From contig PJRA01000011.1 in NCBI GenBank assembly GCA_016987375.1, positions 1,774,446-1,838,445 on the forward strand: 64,000 nt of DNA, in the 5' to 3' direction. Each line of letters opens with the position of its first letter. Positions within the stretch are counted from its first letter, which is position 1. The notes under the pieces were generated by a model. It was not told the origin of the DNA. It saw nothing but the letters and a program-made list of their open reading frames with translations, and did no database searches. Below, in pieces: positions 34,000 to 45,319 of this stretch. This DNA is from Brachionus koreanus. Taxonomy: Eukaryota; Rotifera; Eurotatoria; Ploima; Brachionidae. Position numbers and translations under genes: made by a program.

Positions 34000-34932
34000 T
34001 CATTGTCTGTTTATTACATAAGCATGTACTCGACACAGTGAAGAACACATTCCAATCAAGCCGACTTGATAATAATGCAGTTTTCCGGACCAAAGAAATC
34101 CGTCAGGCATAAAGTGTATTGCAATCGACCAGTCCAAAAAATCCCTAAAAGCGATCAAAGCTGATTGAGTCATCTGTGTTTTGCTAATTATCTTAGAAGA
34201 ACTTTTTTTTAAATTAAAATAAAAACTTGAAATTTTTAATTGTTATAAATTTTTAATTACTCGTAATTTTTATCATCTTCTCTCTTTGCTTTGCTCTCCA
34301 TTTGCATATAGTATAATACAACTACGTTAAAATTGAGCAATACTGAAGTAAAAAGTCCGCCAGCCCAAGCAATATTTGTGTAAAAATACCATGACTCATG
34401 GTCCACGTCTAGAACTTTTAGCTCGCCCAACCAGCCCAAATGCTCGAATGGATTGTACAAAATCCAAAAAATTAAATTTATTGTGGTCACCCATTTCACA
34501 TAGGGATTCATTGTTTTCTTTTTAAAATTAATAATTTAATAATTTTAAAATCTTTTTAATAAATTATTTAAATTTTGCTTGTCTAACTTTTAGTTTTTCA
34601 TTTTTATAGAACCTGTAGCATTCTCTGATGGCGCTAAAGTCATCGAATATCCTAAGCATAACACGACAGCTCGAAAGCTGAATAAACATGTTAATAAATA
34701 ATTTGCTTAATTTTTTTTTCCTGCCCCATCGAAAATAGGTGCATAGGTCAGCAATTATTAGAGCCAAATAATGAAGAAGAGTGATTACAGTGTCCCGGCC
34801 CTGATATGTTTCCAAGTTGTCGGTTATTACCGATAACTTTTCGAGTATGAAACTCTCCTGCTTAACAGGTTCAACTGGAACAGCTTTTTTTGACTCTTCT
34901 TTTGAACTGTTGGACTTTTTGTTAGCTGCCAT
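34000..34932 (-). CDS. PEX11G: Peroxisomal membrane protein PEX11-gamma-like
   Basis: PEX11 proteins elongate and help divide peroxisomes. Exons 34932-34588, 34517-34261 and 34201-34000 join in frame to about 267 aa. Diagnostic parts: LETYQGRDTVITLLHYLALI, QLSSCRVMLRIFDDFSAIRE, then LYNPFEHLGWLGELKVLDVD with membrane segments. The end is FRDFLDWSIAIHFMPDGFLW, SGKLHYYQVGLIGMCSSL. The N-terminus adds about 35 charged residues rich in Lys/Ser before the family core. An alternative first coding exon lies upstream at 35111-35458; both first exons end in the same phase (0) and could splice to 34517. Confidence 0.92.
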
Positions 34933-35110
34933 TTTTTTAATGTCTTAACAAAACAAAAAACGCTAAGAAAATGTTTATCTCGTATTGATAAACAATTAAA
35001 TATAAAGATTTAACAGCAACTAAAAGCTTCAACTTTAAGATAAATACCTAATATAGATTTTAAGCAAAAAAAATTCAAAATATTTTATTATAATTTAATT
35101 CAAAACTTAC

Positions 35111-35458
35111 CATAGGAATAGATTTTTTGTTTTTATCCGCTTGGGTTTTGAAAGCTTTGAGATAGTGTTTGTAGAGCTGATGCATGGCCGGCAAATCGTC
35201 AAAGAATCTAACTATTATACGTGTGGTGGCAAATTGCTTGGCCAACAATCGAAATGAAACCGACAGTTGGACCAATTTTTCAAAATCAAAAACTAAGAGC
35301 AAACTTTGAGCCAACCATGAGTTATTTTTTGGATTTTTTTGATCCAAATCTGCCAGTAAGCCATAAAGAGTTAGAAAAAAAAATGATGTTACCCGGATAC
35401 ACGCGTCTCTTCCATTGTAGCTCGCTAAACCTGTTAGAATTCGTTCAATTCTAGACAT
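35111..35458 (-). CDS. PEX11G: Alternative (duplicated) first coding exon of PEX11-gamma
   Basis: Encodes MSRIERILTGLASYNGRDAC, then a membrane-like segment (SFFFLTLYGLLADL) and FATTRIIVRFFDDLPAMHQL. It is a second, diverged copy of the PEX11-gamma N-terminal domain. It ends with a strong donor (CCTATG/GTAAGT) at phase 0 after 116 codons, against 115 for the other first exon. No membrane-domain exons of its own follow before the 34932 exon, so it most likely splices to the shared exons at 34517 and 34201. Joining it through the 34932 exon would break the frame at the acceptor I can see. A separate, truncated gene is less likely. Confidence 0.75.
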
Positions 35459-38326
35459 TGTATGGCATTTGATTTAATTTGACTAAAAACTAGTCTATAT
35501 ATTAGCAAATAAATTTGATAAAATTTCTATTGATAAAAACTTTTGGAAAATTAAGATATTATTTTTATATTCATAAATTTGAATAAATAAACAGATTTTA
35601 CTTTTTCTTATATATTTCTATATTCTTGATCCATTAATCTTCAGCAGAAAAATCGGTCAATTTTTAGGATTTATTATCAAAAATGCAACAAATTTCGTCC
35701 AAGCTTATGAAAAACATCATAAATATTTAGTCCTTTTAGTAAAAAATAAAATTTAATTTTTTTTAATAAAACAGTCTATTTAGGTGTGCGTATACGGTAA
35801 TTAATGAAAAAAATCTAACGAATATTTTAAATCTTTGAGTTTATTTTTCTAATGCGAAAAATCAAAACACAAAACAAAGTAATTTAAAAAGGTATCACAT
35901 AAAGTATTTATTTTATTTTTTGGATAATTAATTAAATAAATAATACTCAAAAAAAAATTAAAGTTTAGATTGAAATTTTATTAAACAAATATAGGAGTGT
36001 TGGGTACCGTTAGTGACGGATAGTGACGGACAGTGGACGATCAAATCTTGGTGATGGCAGTGTACTAAAATAAAATTTCGAATTTTAGTTTAGTTAAACT
36101 AAACTTGACCGTAGAATATTAACTATTATTATTATTATTATAAAATTTAGAAAAAACAATTTCCATAAACCATAGTAAGACATTTTGATTTCAGGTCTAA
36201 ACTGATATTAAAGATTTTTTTTATATATAAAGTTGATGAGCTTCTTTTTAATTCTTGGTTTACATTTTGGTTAAGTTTAGTTTAGTCTATTGAATAAATA
36301 AATGACACAATTGATGACATCCACGGTTTTTTAGAGAACTATGTCGGTGAATTATTTTATATACAAAAACTTTTTTATAGATATTATATTTGTTAATAAT
36401 TATTATTTTCTCTTTTTAAACTTGAAAAATATAAAAAATTAATATGCTTAATATTAGGGCTTTTTTTCCTTCATTTTGAAGCTTTTATTTTCATCTTAAT
36501 CATAAATATTAAATTAAAAAAATTGAGATTATTTTTTTTTTAAAAAAAAACAAAAATCATAAGCTAAATTTTGGCAATCAGACAAAAAATTTATTGTGAA
36601 TAAAATAAAATTATATTCTAATTGAAAATGTTGATTTGGATCAGAATATTCAGTAAAATTTTTTTAGTAATCTATTTATTGTAATTAAATAAATTTTATT
36701 TTATTTGAGATTAAAAATGTGTGTGTGTGTTTATGAAATTATCAAAGCATAAACTTTGAAGAGTAAGGAAGTATTACGTTTAATTCCTAAATGTCAACTG
36801 GGATCTAAAATCGAAATTCGTTCTCAAAGCTTACTTACAAAGTGTTGATTAGACAGAGAACATCACGTGAGAGATTAAAGTTAAACTAATCCAATCTGAA
36901 TAATTGAGAAATAATTTATTAAATTTGATAATATTTAATATGAATATAGTTTTGATCAAGCAAATTATTGATGAAAAGTAACTATGTTCATTTGAGAGGC
37001 TTAAATTATTTGAATTTTAGAAATTAGAGCCAAAGTTAAATTTGGAAATAATTTATGGTTAATGACAGAGAAATTTCAGAGATTTTCTTCTAATTGCTAC
37101 TAGTTTTATATTTATTATAATGCTAATTATTTATTATGTTAATTTTAACCCATATTTCAATTAAGTTAAATAATTTCTCTATGATTGTTGCAATTAATTC
37201 TTGCTACTACTCTCTTTTTCTTTTGCTTTCAAGCCTAAAAGTTGTTTTTATATTTTAAATTTTACGATTTAATTAATTTTTTACCAAATTTCGATCAAGA
37301 AAAATTAATGAAGCAAAAAAAAAATTAAATCGAGCTAAGCTGTGTTTGTTGGCTACGCTCACGCATTTTGCTTGATCATAAATGTGATACTTGATCAAAT
37401 AAAGTTTATCCATAAAGAGACATTGGGTTGCACTTGATCACAAAAACACATGTGATAAATTGATAAAATAAATAAATTAAAAAATTTAAATAAAAATCAA
37501 AAATTAAAAAATATTAAATTATTAATTAAAAAAGTTTTTCTGATAAAAAATCTTTGAGATTGATAAAGTCAAGCTTAATAAATTTATTATAATATGTTTA
37601 TTTGAAAAACTAAAGAGTTATTATTAAATAAAAATATGTGACATTTTTTTTTTAAATTTTAAATTAATCTAATGTCAAAAGTTGATTCAAAAGATTCTTT
37701 TTTCTAAAACTAGAATAAGCATATTTGAGCTAAGGATCATGTTCAAGGTTATAAGTTGCTACGCGATATCCTCAATAAGAGTGATTTAGAGAAATAAGAG
37801 AAAACTATTTGAATATCTCATTAAAAACAATGAATACAAAATTATAATAAAAAATTCATTTAGTTTGAGGAGGATCTAAATCTAAATAATTTTTTGGGGC
37901 TCATCTTGAAAATTGTTTAGGTTTTTTTGGAAACCCCTCTGTTCTCAAAAAAACGTAATTTATTCGCAAATTTTTCATTCGTTGAACTAATATAAACTTA
38001 AAATGTATTGCTTAACATTCGATGTAGCTATACTCTATTTAGACTAGTCCATATAGTCTAATTTCTAAATTTAATTGGAAAATTTTTCAACCAATCAAAT
38101 GAAGTTTTCTCTCATCGACTGGTCCTTTAGACTTGTGCAAAAAATGCTATAAATTGTTTAGTTTTGTTTCTTATTTTTAGAAAAATTTCAAAAACTAACA
38201 AAGTTAAAGAACGTTCACAAACGATAACTTCTCTCCTTTATTCTTCTCTATAATACAATATAGAAAGAAATATTCAAGCAGAAAGATAGAAAATAAATTT
38301 TTATCTTTTTCTCAAAAATTAATTGA
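35459..38326. other. Intergenic sequence, no gene seen
   Basis: AT-rich DNA with an (ATT)n run near 36121-36141 and a (GT)n run near 36720-36731. A small GC-richer patch at 36000-36060 repeats agtgacgga. Around 37370-37430 cttgatca occurs three times. No exon was recognised. Confidence 0.45.
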
Positions 38327-39091
38327 ATGAAACTTAAAATTATGAGTATTCTTTCACCAGTTCATAATTTACAAACACGCAATTGGATTAACAAAAAGAA
38401 AAAACATAAACCATTCAACCAGTTTCAAGAGCCACAACACAAATTTGCGTTTCAACAGTTTCAGTTTAAAGCAAAAAATATCGATATGCTAAAGACACAA
38501 AAGACGGTAAGAACTTACTCGAATACACCAAATCACGATTGGTCATCGGTAAACTTTTTAAATAATAAACCACGTCAGTTCAGTACTTATTCTAATTTTA
38601 ATAGTCACAATAAAACTCGTAATCATTTTAGGATAAATATGAGTCAAAACAACATAAGACTTGATAATAATAATAATAATAATACTAACCAAAAACCGTA
38701 TTATAAGTCCAAGTCACTGAAAAATAAGAACCGACATAGAGTTATTAATGTCAATAAATTAAGAGCTCCATATAATACAACTCAATATTTAATGTATGAC
38801 TATTCAAAGCGACGTGGCCCTCTTAAAGATCAAGTCTGTCCTGACGAACAAGAGCAGTTTACTACCGATTGGAATTTAGCCCTTAATCAAACAGACGAAA
38901 ACGATCCGACTTTAGTATTGTTAAGAAATCTTTTTTCGGTGAAAAAAATTGATGACATACAAGAAACTAAACGTAATGAAAAATTAATTAAGGAACAAGA
39001 TAGTCAAATGTTACTGCTAAAAAAGTCATTAAGTGAATTGGATTTGACCAACGAGAATGAGTTAAGTAACTTTTTATCGACTTCTATATGA
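38327..39091 (+). CDS. HEXIM-like protein with PYNT motif, copy 1 (254 aa)
   Basis: HEXIM proteins inhibit the kinase P-TEFb (CDK9/cyclin T) when bound to 7SK RNA. The protein has a basic stretch (KSKSLKNKNRHR) just before LRAPYNTTQYLMYDYSKRRG. The core APYNTTQ(F/Y)LM is the HEXIM P-TEFb-inhibiting motif. A second HEXIM-like feature follows: QEQFTTDW fits Q-x-x-F-[S/T]-x-x-[Y/W], as in human QRDFSETY. Upstream is an Asn/Gln/Phe/His-rich low-complexity region. The C-terminal cyclin-T-binding coiled coil of HEXIM is not evident; the tail is short and ends KSLSELDLTNENELSNFLST. The motif block and tail are shared with 42985-43629. Either of the first two Met codons could start the protein. The HEXIM assignment rests on motifs only. 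Confidence 0.72.
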   Translation: MKLKIMSILSPVHNLQTRNWINKKKKHKPFNQFQEPQHKFAFQQFQFKAKNIDMLKTQKTVRTYSNTPNHDWSSVNFLNNKPRQFSTYSNFNSHNKTRNHFRINMSQNNIRLDNNNNNNTNQKPYYKSKSLKNKNRHRVINVNKLRAPYNTTQYLMYDYSKRRGPLKDQVCPDEQEQFTTDWNLALNQTDENDPTLVLLRNLFSVKKIDDIQETKRNEKLIKEQDSQMLLLKKSLSELDLTNENELSNFLSTSI

Positions 39092-40259
39092 AAAAGGTTC
39101 TTTTGACCAATTTTCACAGTCACTTATAAATAATGATTTTATATAGTTATATATATATATATAAGTATATATACATATTTCTGTCTTGTCATTTATGGTC
39201 TTTTTTGTCAAATCTTCTGTTGGCCCTTTTTTGTAAATTTTTTTTCGAGACAGATAGATCCAGTCCGAATAAATTTTTAAGTTAATTTTTAATAATAAAA
39301 TTATTTTTTGTTTATTTTTCATCATTCAATTTCTATTACATATTTTTAAAACTGAAATATCTATATTTTGTAGATTGTTATAGACATAGTACCTTCAACA
39401 GTACTTAAGGCTAGATTAAAATTAGCCTTACGAGTCTTATAAATGTACTATGAGTCTTATAATTTAAATAAAATCTAATTTAAGATTTTTAAAATTAAGA
39501 AAGAAATCTATAACTAAATAAAATAAAACAAATATTATATAAATCATTTAGTAAATATTATATAAATAATTTCGAATTAATGAACTTTAAGTTTAAACGA
39601 ATAATTTAAAAATATTTGATAAAGAAAATTTTATTCTGATTTAAATTGCATTTTATTTTGAGTCGGAAGTAAATTATAAATCATTTATATTAAAGAAAAG
39701 ATCTTTATTTGAAAAAAGATTTTTACTAACTTAATTGAGCCTTTTTTGGTTTTAAAAACACTTAACTGTTTTTTATTTTTTAAGCATTTTTTTAAAAGGA
39801 TAAATAATAAATTAACAAAAAAATTTGTATAAATATTGATTTGACTGATTTATAAATTAAAAAAAGTTTTACAGAATTATGTTAAAAAAAGGAATTATGA
39901 ATCTGAACTTATTTGATTGATGACTGAAATTTTGCTAGAAAATTTAATACTAATTTTGTAAATGTTTTAATTGCTTAGATAAAATTATTAATGCATTCAA
40001 ACAATTTCTATTTTAATAATCAAAAAGAAAAATTAATTAAATTAAATTGGCACTCTAAATTAATGTTAAGAAGATACAAACAATGATTGAAAACATTATT
40101 ATAACAAGAAAAATTTTAATTTATCTAATTTTAATTTATTTAAAATAAACAATTTTCCTCTTTTCATTAAAAAAATAACATGGAAAAAATCTAAAAAAAA
40201 TAATAAAAATTTTTTAAAATTTTTATAGATTTACTTAAATAATGATCGCTTGACCATAT
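39092..40259. other. Intergenic sequence
   Basis: AT-rich DNA with an (TA)n run at about 39145-39170. An acceptor-like TTTTTATAG at 40229 lies 30 bp before the ABRA-like start codon. Nothing else seen. Confidence 0.5.
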
Positions 40260-40791
40260 ATGAACAGTTCAAATCGGATAAAATATTTCGACGATTTGGT
40301 CAGGTTAAATCAAGAAAAAAATCTCAGAAATCCTTTTTCTTCAAATTGGGAATTAATTCGATCAAATCTTGACTCGATCAGACCAAAGTACTTAAATGTT
40401 TTTAAATTAAGAAAAAGAATTAATTTTTAAAAAGAAAAGATGACACAACTTATGGTATTTCGATTAATGAAAAAACTCGTAAACGCGGTGTAGATGCTCA
40501 TAACCATATCAACAATGAAATTTTAGAATTGCTTGAGGTATGATACACAATACTAAAAATTTCCAAAAAATATATTTGTCTGTGATAAAGGTGATAAGAC
40601 AAAACGGTACAATAGACTCATATGGATCATTATCTATTCAGTTTGCTAGACTTTTTCAAATTTACAATAAAATATCAAATAAATTAGTTGGCTTGCTATT
40701 GCGAGCAAGAAAAAATGGACTTATTAGTTTTCCAGGCGAAATGCTTTATCAAACAAGAGATGATAACGTTTTAATAAAAATATTAAATTAA
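40260..40791 (+). CDS. ABRA/STARS-like actin-binding protein with costars domain
   Basis: Three small exons join in frame: 40260-40387, 40435-40537 and 40591-40791, about 143 aa; introns are 47 and 53 bp. The N-terminal part has NLRNPFSSNWE, like the NPFS motif of actin-binding Rho-activating protein (ABRA/STARS). The second exon has DTTYGISINEKTRKRGVDAH before the costars domain. The domain itself is clear: VIRQNGTIDSYGSLSIQFAR, KLVGLLLRARKNGLISFPGE, MLYQTRDDNVLIKIL. ABRA promotes actin-dependent SRF signalling in muscle; ABRACL is the costars domain alone. Length and upstream motifs favour the ABRA type, though it is much shorter than vertebrate ABRA. Confidence 0.88.
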
Positions 40792-41775
40792 ATAGAATGT
40801 TTTATTTTCTTTTTAAAAAAAAATAAAGTCTAAAAATAAAATTATCATATCAAAAATCATTTGTTTGATTCGCATAAAATATCACCAAAATAATAGAAAC
40901 CCACAATATTTTGAAAAATTTTGATCAAAATAGTTATTTTTCTTTTTTTCAATATTACCAAAATGATTGTGTAAATTAACGTAAAGTGTAAATCTGCTTT
41001 TTTCTTTATCTTATCTAATTTAAATTTTTCTCTTAAAAATTATTTGTATTTTATTGATTAAATTTTAGAATTAGAAAAATTCTCTTAATGACTTTTGGGA
41101 ATTTAAAATTCACATAAAATGCTTCTCATTATAATAAAAAATAAATTTTATGTTATAAACTGATTATCATTCTTTTAAACTAAATAGGTCGAGCCGAGTT
41201 ATTTTTCATGGTTCAACAAAATCAGTTGGCTACATTTAATTTTAAAAATAAAGTCTCATAAAAACAATATAATCTATTAAAAAATATATTTTAAATTAAA
41301 TTAAATTAAAAAAACTACTTTAACTTATGAATTTGAACTCGTCTAAAGCTGTTTATAGATCAAATAACTAGAATTTATGATGCTTTTCAAATTATTGTTT
41401 TGTCAAAAATAAAAATTATTTATTTGAGTTTGTTAGGGTTGAGGCTAAAGAGCAATTTTTGTTTTATTTCCTTACTAAACAAATAACTATAAGAATTAAA
41501 TTTGAAAGTAAATAATAAAAATAAAATTGAATGATATTAATGTAATTGCTAGATTTTTAAAGCATATCCTTAGCAACTCCATAGAGTGTACCAATATTAG
41601 CATCATCATCCGTCTATATCTATTTCTTGAAAAGACTGTTAAAAGCCAATCAGTCTAATTGTGTTATTCACAATTTTAATCTTCGGAATCAAAAAAATGG
41701 TTCATATTCATAATTTCATGAAAAAGAAATAAATTATATAGATTATTTTATTTTAATTTTCAAGAAAAATCAAAA
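40792..41775. other. Intergenic sequence, no gene seen
   Basis: AT-rich DNA between the ABRA-like gene and a LINE fragment. Nothing recognised. Confidence 0.5.
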
Positions 41776-42110
41776 GGATTGTAGAGGACTGCGGAAGAAT
41801 CTGGATATACACTGAGCTGAGACATTGTTGACCTTTAAAAAAGAACAAATTCAGAGCCATTAAGTCAATTAATTAAGAAGAAAATGGGATGACTTTGACA
41901 TGTACTTAGAATGAAAGAAAAAAGAATACCAAAAAAGGCCCTTCAATGGACACGTAAGGCGAAGTAAGGTAGAAAGACCAGCATAAGGTCGGAATTCACG
42001 AAAGAGCTCATCGAAATGGCAATGACATGGGGAGAAACAAAGGTGAAGGCGAAAGATCAACTTGAATGGAAATCAAAAGAAATGGCCCTATGCTCCACAA
42101 GGACTGATAA
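41776..42110 (+). mobile_element. LINE fragment, 3' end of reverse transcriptase ORF
   Basis: Homologous to 3283-3427 at its start (attcagagccatt...agtcaa) and extends further 3'. The later part reads, with frameshifts, like MTWGETKVKAKDQLEWKSK then EMALCSTRT, the usual 'W...A.DR..W......LCSTR' end of these LINE proteins. Stops and indels show it is dead. Confidence 0.85.
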
Positions 42111-42984
42111 GGAAAAAAATATAGTCTTTTTAAATTAAAAATTTTGAAATTTATTTTTATCATGAATAAACATGAATTTTTTTTATTATAAATAACTAAG
42201 AAAATTTATGAATATAAAACTAGCAATTAAAGACAAAAAAAACGCTTTGTAGAATTTCAAAAAGATGTCTTTTTTTCTTAAAAAATAATTTTTTTTAAAA
42301 ATTCCAAAAATATTTAAATATTTAATTTGATGTAATTTCTTCATGTTTGAAAAATTTTCTTATTTTAAAGCAAACCCGCTGTTTTACTTGAACTGAACAC
42401 ATATTTAATGGCAAAATTCAAACAAAACACACATTTATTTCTAAATTTGTTTAATATTGACGTTTCAAAGCCATTTTAGGAAATTTAAAGAAAAAATTGT
42501 TCACCTTAAGTTTAGATATTGGACATTTTTACATCTGAATTATAGGTTCCATTGTCTAGACAGCCATAAATTTACTTTTTTTTGTGCTTTAAAATTCATT
42601 GTTCTCAATAGCAAAATCAACTTAAATAATGGCTTAAAAATTTGCATGAATTTTAAATTGAATGAATTTACTATTGTATTTTTTCTCACTAGTATAAAAT
42701 ATAAGTGAAGACTCGGATTATTTTAATATTTTTGTTTCAAAATTTTATTTTTCTTTTTTATTTTCTCAAAATAAATTCATGCTTGAAAGACTCTACGTAA
42801 TTTTGATGTGTCACGTGACCAAAACACCTAATTAAAGTCAAATTCAAGGTCTCAATTTGATCCCAATCAAATTACGCACTTAATTTATTTCCCAATAAAT
42901 AAATTACTGTTTATTTATAATTATTATTAATTATTATTTGTATTTTAGATAAAAAAAATAAGAGCACTAAAACAGAATTTTTGA
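42111..42984. other. Intergenic sequence and possible leader of HEXIM-like copy 2
   Basis: AT-rich DNA. An acceptor-like TTTGTATTTTAG at about 42948 lies some 36 bases before the ATG at 42985. No other feature seen. Confidence 0.45.
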
Positions 42985-43629
42985 TTGATACAAAAAATGC
43001 TGCCTAGAAACCAGGCCAAAAAGAAGTTTAACCAACCTCATTTTTTTAATAATACTTTTCGTCAATTTAGTTCTAACTTTAATAATAACCAGATGCGCAA
43101 CGAGTTGACCATCAATGTGACCAAGAACGAACCCCGCTTGGTCATAGTCAATCAACCAAAAGCACATCATAATTTACATCAACATCACCATTTACATAAC
43201 CAATCTAGACCGCAACAGATCCAAAACAACAAGTTCTCAAAACAAAACCATCCAAAAGGTTTCAATAGATACAAATTTTTCAACACTCAAACAAATAAGC
43301 TCAAGGCCCCGTACAACACGACCCAGTACTTGATGTACGACTATTCGAAGCGGCGCGGGCCTCTTAAAGACCAGCAATGTCCCGATGAACAGCAGCAATT
43401 CACCAATGACTGGAATTTGGCTATGAATCAGAGTGAAAATGAAGACGAGTGCAAATTTTTAGTATGTAGAAAGAGAAATGAGCAGGACGAGTTGATGGAG
43501 CATGACGGTGAGACCAGCCAAGAGAATAATGCCGAGAATGGTCGGCTAAACGGATTAAAAAAATCGCTTAGTGACTTAGATTTGACCAGTGATCATGAGT
43601 TGAGTAATTTTTTTTCAACTTCAATTTAA
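42985..43629 (+). CDS. HEXIM-like protein with PYNT motif, copy 2 (214 aa)
   Basis: Paralogue of the gene at 38327. The central block is nearly identical in protein: NKLKAPYNTTQYLMYDYSKR, RGPLKDQQCPDEQQQFTNDW, as is the tail KKSLSDLDLTSDHELSNFFS. The DNA differs at many third positions (for example GCCCCGTACAACACGACC here against AT-rich synonyms in copy 1), so the pair is old and the protein is under selection. The N-terminal half is basic and rich in Asn, Gln and His (HHNLHQHHHLHNQ) and is not alignable to copy 1. An acidic patch (ENEDEC, EHDGETSQENNAENG) follows the motif block, as in HEXIM. The coiled coil is again missing. Confidence 0.75.
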   Translation: MIQKMLPRNQAKKKFNQPHFFNNTFRQFSSNFNNNQMRNELTINVTKNEPRLVIVNQPKAHHNLHQHHHLHNQSRPQQIQNNKFSKQNHPKGFNRYKFFNTQTNKLKAPYNTTQYLMYDYSKRRGPLKDQQCPDEQQQFTNDWNLAMNQSENEDECKFLVCRKRNEQDELMEHDGETSQENNAENGRLNGLKKSLSDLDLTSDHELSNFFSTSI

Positions 43630-44213
43630 GTTTTAATAATATTTTGTAGCTTGTAAAATAATGTTAATATAGAAGAAATATTCCGATTTTATTAATCCTT
43701 TTACCGATTCTTTTTTTTTCACTCGGCTTTTTTGCATGGCTTTTTTAAATCTATTACGGTTGATTTGTAAAACTCGTTTTTTTAAGAGTTAAATTTGGTC
43801 ATGTTTAAAGTTAAGATATTTTTCTTCTTGTCGAGGTCAATTTAAAACATATTTATAGATTTGAAAATATTTTGAATAAAAAAAAAAAAGTTTTTTTTTT
43901 GCTCGTTTTTTTCAGCTCTTAATGAATTTTTTTAAATAAATTTTCGCAAATAAAAATTTTCAATTATTTTCTGACCTCGTTTGAAACGATCACAAGCTGT
44001 GCACATATTTTTACTTAAATTTAAAAGTTTTTACTAACAATAATCGAAATCAAGTCATAAGTTTAGCATTTTTTTTTCCAAGTCAAGAGTTTGTTTATCT
44101 TAAATTTCTTGATCATGATTGTTAAGTTTTTATTTAAAATTTTTTTTCTAATTTTAATAATTTTAAATAAAATTACATAAATTAAATTATTTTTATCTAA
44201 TTTTTTTATTTCA
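43630..44213. other. Intergenic sequence
   Basis: 3' flank of HEXIM-like copy 2 and AT-rich DNA. No signal seen apart from the acceptor at its right end. Confidence 0.45.
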
Positions 44214-44361
44214 GAAAGTGAAGAAACATTGTTTCACTTCAAAAATTTGCCTAAATTTTTTTCTCGGACTTGCTTGTGCCTTTTTGCAGCCAGTTCCGAA
44301 GCACACTTCCAGACAGTCTATTCTTTTTTTGGAAATACGTGTGTATTATCCACAGCTCCGG
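44214..44361 (+). CDS. Orphan exon-like segment, unknown
   Basis: A GC-richer 148-bp stretch bounded by a polypyrimidine acceptor (TTTTTTTATTTCAG) and a donor-like CTCCG/GTAAAT. One frame reads ETLFHFKNLPKFFSRTCLCL then AASSEAHFQTVYSFFG, with balanced composition. A second frame is also open across the segment. I found no confident partner exons on either side and do not recognise the protein. It may be an exon of an undetected gene or a decayed repeat. Confidence 0.3.
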
Positions 44362-44884
44362 TAAATTCCTTTTATATTTGGCATTTTTGAAAATTCTCAT
44401 GCTACTATCTCTCAATAGTGCAGCATGACCACGAAACTAAATCAGATATGAAACACTGACCATAACACATAATGAAGTTTACGCAACTAACAAAAAACAT
44501 AAATCTATTGAAAATTTCTTTTATTTGTGTTTTCTTTTAGAATAATTCAAATTTTTTATGTTTTTTTATAATTTTTTTTAATTTATCAATAAAAAAAGCA
44601 ATAATTAGCTTATCTTGAATATATAACACCCTTCTTCAACTTGCTCTTAGTTGGTAAAATGTTGTCTTAAGAAAATTAGCCATTGAGCGAAAAAAATGAT
44701 ACTCAGAAAGAAAAAAGTTCGATCCTTTCTGTCTCTTCTATTATTTCCATTGTTCCATTAGCTTTATGAATTAAAACGTCATCTTAATGAAACAGGCCTA
44801 GCCCTTTCGGTTTACCAAAAAAGAATATTATTTTTGAAGAGAACCAAAGATACGTTCCATTTGTTCAGAATAAAAAATCTGCAT

Positions 44885-45108
44885 TTATCACTAGAAGCAG
44901 CAAGCAGTTTTTCAGGTTTTTAATTCAAAAATATTTTATAAAAAAAACTAAAATAATTTTATAAAGTAATGTCATTTTTTAAAGAAAACTTTAAAATCTA
45001 CATAAATCAAAAAAGATATATTCATTTGAAAAATCTATTCAATTTATACCAGGATTTAAAAATTTTTCAAAAGAGTCAAAATGATTCCTTTGGTGGCTCT
45101 AGTGTTAA
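44885..45108. mobile_element. piggyBac-like MITE, second family
   Basis: Left end TTATCACTAGAAGCAGCAAG; right end on the minus strand TTAACACTAGAGCCACCAAA. The ends are inverted copies, the right one with an intact TTAA. The left ~160 bp match 61553-61715. Confidence 0.75.
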
Positions 45109-45319
45109 AGCAAGAGCATCTGTAACCAGTTGAAACTGTATTTCTCTTTGGAAATTCACCAAACAAACAACATAAGCTTTTAATCAAAGCGTATTCTTTT
45201 CACGGGTGGCTGAGCTTGTTAAGATGGGTCCAAAAAATTTTGTTAATCAAATTAGGGTGAGGAGATATAGTCGATTGTGATGAATAAAGGTCATTTGATA
45301 ATTGGCGACTTATTTTAAA

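Noticed and set aside
36000..36115. Possible hAT remnant (tagttaaactaaac, agtgacgga repeats)
   Set aside because: Only short similarity to the hAT MITE interior; no ends or target duplication.
37360..37445. Three cttgatca repeats
   Set aside because: Spacing is irregular and no element structure or gene context was found.
44214..44361. snRNA such as U6 or 7SK
   Set aside because: No match to conserved U6 elements and no pol III terminator in the right place; a 7SK RNA next to HEXIM-like genes was considered but nothing supports it.
45195..45235. tRNA-like box A (gggtggctgagcttg)
   Set aside because: No box B or cloverleaf stems follow at the required distance; a similar piece near 57105 is part of the same dispersed repeat.
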